Positions 57,227 through 64,000 of a DNA stretch of 64,000 nucleotides are shown piece by piece (position 1 is the stretch's first letter; each line of letters opens with the position of its first letter). Location: assembly GCF_030252185.1 (NCBI RefSeq), contig NZ_CP126970.1, positions 930,001-994,000 of the forward strand, written 5' to 3'. The DNA is from Corynebacterium suedekumii. GTDB taxonomy: Bacteria > Actinomycetota > Actinomycetes > Mycobacteriales > Mycobacteriaceae. The translations under genes were made by a program, and so were the position numbers. Below the pieces are notes generated by a model. That model saw only the letters and a list, made by a program, of their open reading frames with translations. It did no database searches and was not told where the DNA came from.

Positions 57227-58303
57227 CTACCGGCCCGCCGGTGTCACGCCACGCTCCACGGCGGCCATGAACGCGACATCGGAGAGCAGCGGAATACCCT
57301 TGCGCACCGCGTGCATGGCCTTGCCCCGCAGGTCGGTGGTCTTGTTGCACACCACGACCGAGGTCTGGCGGGTGAGTTTCTCCGAGTAGGCCAGTTCCTC
57401 GCGCAGGCAGGCCTCGATGATGTCGTTGGGGTCCATCTCGATCTCCGGGGCGACGACGACCTCCATGCCCTGCACCAGGGAACGCCCCGGGACGTACACC
57501 CCGGGGTTGGGGTGCGGGCGGGGCGCCTCGACGGCGTCGACACGCACGTGGGTGCGCTGCAGGCCGAACCGGTCCGCGCGGAGCTCGGAGGGTTCCCGTT
57601 CGCACAGGGGCCCCTGCTCCCGCAGGGTCTCATGGACGTCGATGAGCAGCAGCGACTGCTCCCGGGAGGTCTCCTCCTCCGGGACCTGCGCCCGGTCGAC
57701 GGTGGCCACCGGCGAGGCGTCCGGGATTCCCAGCGCGGTGGCCAGGCCACCGAGGCGGGTGTCCTCGAAGGCGATCTCCTGCCGGCGGGCGGACGCGAGC
57801 GTATCGACGATCGCGGCAGGCCGCGGGACATGCCCCACCCGCTGGCGGCGACGACGGCCCCGCCCCCGACCCCGGCCGCGCGAACGGTTCGCCCGGGCCG
57901 CGGCGTTCATGGTGCGACGCGCCTCGGACACGATGAACCCCCACACCCGGGGAGAATTGTGGACGATGAGCGTGCGGTCGTCGATGAGCCGGTCGAGGGT
58001 GCGCAGCACCTGGCTGAAGCGCTGCCCCGCCGCGACCTCCTCATGGGTCAGGCCGTGGAAGTGGTGCGGCCCCGGATCCGAGCCCGGGTTGATCACCGCG
58101 TGGAACTCCTCACCGATCTCCCCGTCCGCGTCGAACGTGACGGCGTCCACGGACACCAGCCGACCCGTCGAGGGGTGGATGCCGGTGGACTGGATGGTCA
58201 CCGCGACGAACGGGTGGGCGGCCACCGCGGCGTGGCGTGCGTCCTGCTCGGACTGCTCCTGCTGGCCCGGCGCCTGCTCAGCGGTCCCGTTGGTGTCGGT
58301 CAT
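57227..58303 (-). CDS. DnaQ/exonuclease-fold protein with C-terminal BRCT-like domain, catalytic residues missing
   Basis: A 358-residue protein. The N-terminal domain has the shape of a DEDDh exonuclease (FVAVTIQSTGIHPSTGRLVS, then GLTHEEVAAGQRFSQVL, then TLIVHNSPRVWGF). The first motif has TIQ in place of DxE, and the second lacks the Asp after HN. A basic linker ([16 protein letters not shown]) follows. The C-terminus from about residue 270 looks like a BRCT domain (GMEVVVAPEIEMDPNDIIEA, then QTSVVVCNKTTDLRGKAMHA). It probably binds DNA or protein without nuclease activity. The ATG at 58303 is chosen. Confidence 0.8.
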   Translation of the reverse strand: MTDTNGTAEQAPGQQEQSEQDARHAAVAAHPFVAVTIQSTGIHPSTGRLVSVDAVTFDADGEIGEEFHAVINPGSDPGPHHFHGLTHEEVAAGQRFSQVLRTLDRLIDDRTLIVHNSPRVWGFIVSEARRTMNAAARANRSRGRGRGRGRRRRQRVGHVPRPAAIVDTLASARRQEIAFEDTRLGGLATALGIPDASPVATVDRAQVPEEETSREQSLLLIDVHETLREQGPLCEREPSELRADRFGLQRTHVRVDAVEAPRPHPNPGVYVPGRSLVQGMEVVVAPEIEMDPNDIIEACLREELAYSEKLTRQTSVVVCNKTTDLRGKAMHAVRKGIPLLSDVAFMAAVERGVTPAGR

Positions 58304-58353
58304 GTTGAGGAAGTCTAGTTCACCTCCGTTGCACAGCCGTGCGCGCCCGGCGG

Positions 58354-59190
58354 TCAGATGTTGATGCGCGACAACACGACGGTCGACGCGATCATCGTGG
58401 CGAAGGCCGCGCCGAAGAGGAGCCACTCCCAGCCGTCGACCTGGAAACGCTCGAAGAGCACGAGATAACCGAGGGTGAACGCGACGATCGGCTCGGCGAT
58501 CTTCATCGCGGGCAGGGAGTTGCGCAATGCCCCGGCGTTGAACGCGTTCTGCTGCACCCACGTGCCCAGGGTCGCCGCGAGCGTGAGGCCGTAGACCTCC
58601 CAGTTGGTCAGCAGCCCGATGAACCCGGACTCGACGAACACGTCCGCCACCGCCTTGGACAGCACCGCGACGTAACCGAACACCGCGCCGGTGACCAGGC
58701 CCTGGATCAGGGCCCGTTCCCGGCGGATCTGCCGACGGGCGAACCGGTCCATGGCCACCAGGACGATCACCCCCACCGTGAGAGCCGGGATCCACCGTTC
58801 CAGCGGAGGGTGGTCCTCACCGCCCACCGGGCGACCGACGAGGACGATGGCGGTGACCGCCACCGTCAACGCCGCGGACCAGAAGGTCTCGCGGCGGGAG
58901 ATCCGGCGGCCCTCGTACACCGCCGAGAGCGGCAGAGTGAACATCAACGACATGACCAGCACCGGCTGGACGATGAGCAGCGGCCCGAAACCCAGGGCCA
59001 CCACCTGCAGGACGTACGCGATGATCGCCGTCGACATCCCCGCCCACCACAACGGGCGCCGCATGGCGACGAGGATCGGCGAGGAACCCGCGGGGGCGTT
59101 CTCGACGATCCGGTGGCGGACGACCGTGCCCCACGCGATCGTCAGGGCCGAGGCCAACGCGAAGAGCACGGCCAACAGGTAGCTGTGCAC
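58354..59190 (-). CDS. EamA/DMT superfamily transporter
   Basis: A 278-residue protein with about nine to ten helices, starting LLAVLFALASALTIAWGTVV. Later segments include LQVVALGFGPLLIVQPVLVM and the C-terminal LLFGAAFATMIASTVVLSRI. It belongs to the drug/metabolite group that includes NIPA-like and DMT proteins; the substrate is unknown. The GTG at 59190 (MHSYLLAV) is the start. It follows 80 bp after leuA on the same strand. Confidence 0.83.
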   Translation of the reverse strand: MHSYLLAVLFALASALTIAWGTVVRHRIVENAPAGSSPILVAMRRPLWWAGMSTAIIAYVLQVVALGFGPLLIVQPVLVMSLMFTLPLSAVYEGRRISRRETFWSAALTVAVTAIVLVGRPVGGEDHPPLERWIPALTVGVIVLVAMDRFARRQIRRERALIQGLVTGAVFGYVAVLSKAVADVFVESGFIGLLTNWEVYGLTLAATLGTWVQQNAFNAGALRNSLPAMKIAEPIVAFTLGYLVLFERFQVDGWEWLLFGAAFATMIASTVVLSRINI

Positions 59191-59270
59191 GCTGTCAGCC
59201 TAGTCTCCGGCGTGTGCGGCGGTTGATGTCCCGGTTGATGTCCCGGTGTCGGGCGGTGTTCGGACGCCTT

Positions 59271-61287
<2,017 letters not shown>

Positions 61288-61335
61288 CTAGAACCCGCCG
61301 CGGCGAAGAAGAAGGAGGTTCGCGCGGTAGAACAT
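61288..61335 (-). CDS. leuL: leucine leader peptide of leuA
   Basis: A 15-residue frame, MFYRANLLLLRRGGF, with four consecutive Leu codons (CTC CTT CTT CTT) followed by two Arg codons. It begins with ATG at 61335 and ends with TAG at 61288-61290, 169 bp before leuA. Leader peptides of this kind let the leucine supply control leuA. The sequence before its ATG shows no strong ribosome binding site, so it may be translated from a leaderless RNA. Confidence 0.85.
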   Translation of the reverse strand: MFYRANLLLLRRGGF

Positions 61336-61497
61336 GGTGTGAAGCCTACACCGGATGACTGTCCGGTCAACGCTTTTCTGTGAAGAATCTGCTGACGGGG
61401 TCTGGGGCGGTGGGGTGAAACCGGGCCCGGGAACGTGAGATCCCCGCCCGTAACGCCGGGATGGCGTGGGCGGGGACCGGCAGGGATCCGAACGCAG

Positions 61498-61593
61498 TTA
61501 GACGATGGAGCTGAGGAAGTGCAGCGGGGCGGTCAGCCAATCGAAGGCGAACACGAACGGAGAAGTGACCCAGGAGCTGAGGAAGGAGGACAT
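61498..61593 (-). CDS. 31-aa hydrophobic peptide, paralogue A
   Basis: A 31-residue peptide: MSSFLSSWVTSPFVFAF, then DWLTAPLHFLSSIV. No Lys, Arg or Cys; only one acidic residue and two Trp. The ATG at 61593 has AGAAAGG seven bases upstream. Its sequence is clearly related to the peptide encoded at 61939 on the same strand (shared LSSW, PF-x-F, DWL, FLSSI). Conservation of both ends while nucleotides differ supports real genes. It could insert in the membrane or mycomembrane; function is unknown. Confidence 0.75.
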   Translation of the reverse strand: MSSFLSSWVTSPFVFAFDWLTAPLHFLSSIV

Positions 61594-61938
61594 GGGAGAA
61601 CCTTTCTGGTCGGTTATGCCACCGGAGTCGGTGGGCCGGGCCGATCATAGTGACCAGAGCTTTCGTTTCCCTGAGAATAGTTGTCCGGAATCTGAGGAGG
61701 TGGCTGTGGGGAGGGGCCTGTCTGTTTCATGCCCCGGCGCGAACCTGGATGATGCGGCCTCCCCGGCGTCGCGCGGGCGTCGTCAGTCGGCGGTCCCTGA
61801 CGTGCCGTCGAATCGCGGACACCCCCGGCCGGCACCATGGCGTGGTGGGCGAGGGGTGGGCGATGGAACGCTGCGGGAGTTCGGGATCTGCCGGGTTGCG
61901 GGGCCGGCGGATCGTGGGGCCCGTGAAGTCCCGCGAAC
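61594..61938 (-). other. gap between the two small peptide genes
   Basis: 345 bp with no convincing gene on either strand. It probably contains the promoter of paralogue A on the minus strand. Confidence 0.55.
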
Positions 61939-62031
61939 TCAGAGGATGGAGCTGAGGAAATAGAACGGCAGGAGTAGCCAGTCGAGTACGAAATCGAACG
62001 GGGCTACGAGCCAGGAGCTGAGGTAGGACAT
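61939..62031 (-). CDS. 30-aa hydrophobic peptide, paralogue B
   Basis: A 30-residue peptide: MSYLSSWLVAPFDFVL, then DWLLLPFYFLSSIL. Two Asp, no basic residues, no Cys. The ATG at 62031 has GAAAGGG about nine bases upstream, the same kind of ribosome binding site as its paralogue. Seventeen or so of 30 positions agree with the peptide at 61498. One long amphipathic or transmembrane helix is expected, with Pro at two equivalent positions. Confidence 0.75.
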   Translation of the reverse strand: MSYLSSWLVAPFDFVLDWLLLPFYFLSSIL

Positions 62032-62183
62032 GAGGTCGACCCTTTCGGTCAGATGACTCACCGAACTGATGAATCGATCCTTATGTTACTGGGGCGGGGT
62101 ACGACTACCAGCGCTTTTGCTGAGCGTACGCGAGTCTTTGGCCGTGCGGACGGGATGATTCTCCCGTGTATGACGTAACGAAT

Positions 62184-62199
62184 CGTGACCTGCCTCACG
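62184..62199 (+). promoter_or_regulatory. GlxR (CRP-type) binding site candidate
   Basis: CGTGA-CCTGCC-TCACG fits the corynebacterial GlxR pattern (T)GTGA-N6-TCAC(A) in both half sites, lacking only the outer T and A. It lies 150 bp before deoD and about the same distance before the divergent peptide gene. Binding by the cAMP-responsive GlxR is inferred. Confidence 0.6.
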
Positions 62200-62266
62200 C
62201 GACTGGAACAAATGTAATCCACCGCATTGCCAATTGTTCTGCCGGGGTCTAGCCTGGGCGGTAGAA

Positions 62267-62309
62267 CGCATCAGCACAACGCATCACCACGCATCACCAG
62301 AACGCATCA
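62267..62309 (+). repeat. four direct repeats of CGCATCA before deoD
   Basis: Copies start at 62267, 62280, 62290 and 62303, spaced 13, 10 and 13 bases, mostly as AACGCATCACC. They fill the 5' leader immediately before the deoD ribosome binding site. They may be operator half sites or a replication-slippage product. Confidence 0.7.
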
Positions 62310-62333
62310 CCGTCGATGAGGAGTCCCGCCACC

Positions 62334-63053
62334 ATGGCCACCACCAAGTCCACCCCGCACATCAACCCCCGCGGCGTCGACATCGCCGACACCGTCCTGC
62401 TGCCCGGTGACCCGCTGCGCGCCAAGCACATCGCGGACACCTACCTGGAGGACGTCGTCCAGTTCAACGAGGTCCGCAACATGCTCGGCTACACCGGCAC
62501 CTACCGAGGCACCCCGGTCTCGGTCATGGGGTCCGGCATGGGCATCCCCTCCATCAGCATCTACGCCTGGGAGCTGATCAACATCTTCGAGGCGAAGAAG
62601 GTCATCCGCGTCGGTTCCTGCGGTTCGCTGCAGATGGATCTGGACCTCTACGAGGTCGTCGTCGCCCAGTCCGCCTCCACGGATTCCCGGATCCTCGAGC
62701 AGTACAACCTGCCCGGCACGTTCGCCCCGACCGCGTCGTGGACGCTGCTCAAGGCTGTCGCTGATGAGGCGGAGAAGCAGAACGTGGACATCCACGTGGG
62801 CAACATCCTCTCCAGCGACATCTTCTACAACGTCGATGACACGGTGAACCAGCGCTGGTCCGACATGGGTGTGCTCGGTGTGGAGATGGAGTCCGCCGGC
62901 CTCTACGCCATCGCCGCCCATGCGGGCGTGGACGCACTCGGCATCTTCACCGTCTCCGACAACATCATGACCGGTGCGGCCACCACTCCGGAGGAGCGCC
63001 AGACGGCGTTCACCCAGATGATGGAACTCGCCCTCCCGCTGGCTGCGATCTAG
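62334..63053 (+). CDS. deoD: purine-nucleoside phosphorylase, DeoD type
   Basis: A 239-residue hexameric-type PNP, which splits purine nucleosides with phosphate. Family motifs in order: VLLPGDPLRAKHIADTYL (phosphate loop), GYTGTYRGTPVSVMGSGMGI, RVGSCGSLQ, and GVEMESAGLYAIAAHAGVDA with the ribose-binding MES and a downstream TVSDNI. The ATG at 62334 has GAGGAG about twelve bases upstream. The next gene, an MFS transporter, begins 12 bp later, suggesting nucleoside or base transport and use in one operon. Confidence 0.94.
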   Translation: MATTKSTPHINPRGVDIADTVLLPGDPLRAKHIADTYLEDVVQFNEVRNMLGYTGTYRGTPVSVMGSGMGIPSISIYAWELINIFEAKKVIRVGSCGSLQMDLDLYEVVVAQSASTDSRILEQYNLPGTFAPTASWTLLKAVADEAEKQNVDIHVGNILSSDIFYNVDDTVNQRWSDMGVLGVEMESAGLYAIAAHAGVDALGIFTVSDNIMTGAATTPEERQTAFTQMMELALPLAAI

Positions 63054-63065
63054 GGGCCGGGGACC

Positions 63066-64000
63066 ATGTCAACCGCCACCGGCAACCAGCCCCGCAACCA
63101 GTCCGGCACCCAGGCCGGCACCGCCGTCAACCCCAAGGCCGCCGTCCCGGTCCTGCTGTTCGCCTTCGTCTTCTGTCTCATCGTGGACAACGGCTTCAAG
63201 ACCATGACCATGCCCATCGCCGAGGGCCTGGGCATCTCCGACAACACCGCCAGCCTCCAGGCGTCGCTGGCGGGTGTGGTCATCGGCATCGGCGCGGTGG
63301 TCTACGCCGCGCTGGCCGACTCGATCTCCATCCGCAAGCTCATGCTCGTCGGCGTCGGCTTCATCGTCGTCGGCTCGCTCATGGGCTTCATCTTCTCCGG
63401 CTCGTGGCCGATGGTCCTCACCGGCCGTATCGTCCAGACCGCCGGTCTCGCCGCCGCGGAGACGCTCTACGTCATCTACGTGACCAAGCATCTGGCCGCC
63501 GAGGACCAGAAGACCTACCTCGGTTTCTCCACCGCCGCCTTCCAGTTCGGTCTACTCGTGGGTGCTCTCACCAGTGGTTTCATCGCCACCTACGTGTCGT
63601 GGACGGCGATGTTCCTCATCCCGCTCATCCTCGTGCTCGTCGTCCCGGCGATCTACAAGATGGTGCCGGAGGATGAGGCCGTCGAGGGACACCTGGACAT
63701 CCTCGGCCTGTTCCTCATCGCCGTGTTCGCCGCCAGCCTCACCATGTACATGCAGGCCTTCAACTGGCTGTGGCTCATCCCGACCGTCATCGGCCTGGCC
63801 CTGTTCGCCTGGCACGTGAAGTCCCACAAGGGTGCCCTGGTCCGCCCGGAGTTCTTCACCAACGGCCGCTACGTCTGGGCGATCACCCTGGTGTTCATCG
63901 TCTACTCCACGCAGCTGGGCTACATCTTCCTGCTGCCGTATGCCGCGAACTCGCTGCATGACATGTCGCTCGACCGTGCCGCGCTGCTCATGGTGCCCGG
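63066..64000 (+). CDS. MFS transporter, cut by the window end
   Basis: The first 311 residues of a major facilitator protein. It begins MSTATGNQPRNQSGTQAGTA, then the first helix AVPVLLFAFVFCLIVDNGF. About ten helices are visible, including the motif A-like loop ADSISIRKLM between helices 2 and 3 and the motif C-like helix FQFGLLVGALTSGF. The substrate is unknown; its position 12 bp after deoD hints at a nucleoside or purine. The stop lies beyond base 64000. Confidence 0.87.
   Translation, partial: MSTATGNQPRNQSGTQAGTAVNPKAAVPVLLFAFVFCLIVDNGFKTMTMPIAEGLGISDNTASLQASLAGVVIGIGAVVYAALADSISIRKLMLVGVGFIVVGSLMGFIFSGSWPMVLTGRIVQTAGLAAAETLYVIYVTKHLAAEDQKTYLGFSTAAFQFGLLVGALTSGFIATYVSWTAMFLIPLILVLVVPAIYKMVPEDEAVEGHLDILGLFLIAVFAASLTMYMQAFNWLWLIPTVIGLALFAWHVKSHKGALVRPEFFTNGRYVWAITLVFIVYSTQLGYIFLLPYAANSLHDMSLDRAALLMVP

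Overview
The window is GC-rich actinobacterial chromosome and almost certainly comes from a Corynebacterium species. The evidence is a complete arabinogalactan/mycolate envelope cluster (emb, aftA, dprE2, dprE1, gtrA, glfT1, wzt, wzm), a perfect AmtR box before gltBD, a GlxR-like site before deoD, and gene order resembling Corynebacterium glutamicum. The species cannot be named from the sequence alone.

Layout. 1-3.5 kb: M13 metallopeptidase (minus), a small membrane protein and a PrsW protease. 3.5-9.7 kb: gltB and gltD (glutamate synthase) behind an AmtR operator. 9.7-17.9 kb (minus): PAS protein, emb, aftA, dprE2, dprE1, which make and use decaprenyl-phospho-arabinose for arabinan. 18-21.6 kb: a 43-aa peptide, a set of unknown genes and gtrA. 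21.6-25.4 kb (minus): wzm, wzt, a DUF559-type protein and glfT1 (galactan initiation and export). 25.6-27.8 kb: a class V aminotransferase-like protein and a quinone oxidoreductase. 28-32 kb: molybdenum cofactor genes (moeB-rhodanese, mogA-moaE fusion, moeA, moaD). 32-33.1 kb: a membrane protein and a HisC-like aminotransferase. 33.2-39 kb: tRNA genes, a VOC protein, mgtE broken by an IS3-family element, and a dicarboxylate transporter. 39-41.6 kb: tyrA, tadA and partner, CsbD, tRNA-Ser. 41.7-47 kb: an MMPL transporter and a queuosine salvage set (tgt, yhhQ, gluQ). 47.1-53.6 kb: tRNA-Ser, SRP RNA, aspT, a SUFU-like protein, dnaX, ybaB, recR, DUF4383. 53.6-59.2 kb (minus): CDF transporter plus lipoprotein, gatD-murT, a DnaQ-like protein, an EamA transporter. 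59.3-64 kb: leuA with a leucine leader peptide, two paralogous 30-aa peptides, deoD, and the start of an MFS transporter.

How the genes work together. The envelope genes form one pathway split over two loci: DprE1/DprE2 make the arabinose donor, AftA and Emb add arabinose, GlfT1 starts the galactan, and Wzm/Wzt export it. MurT/GatD amidate lipid II. The tgt-yhhQ-gluQ trio takes up, inserts and glutamylates queuosine in tRNA. gltBD, aspT, tyrA, the HisC-like enzyme and leuA cover nitrogen and amino-acid metabolism, with AmtR and leader-peptide control visible.

Quality note. gltD, emb, aftA and tgt each read as intact except for isolated one-base losses, five in all. Most lie in or near G/C runs, and this pattern looks more like consensus errors than pseudogenes. 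By contrast mgtE is truly interrupted by an insertion sequence and also carries an extra base.
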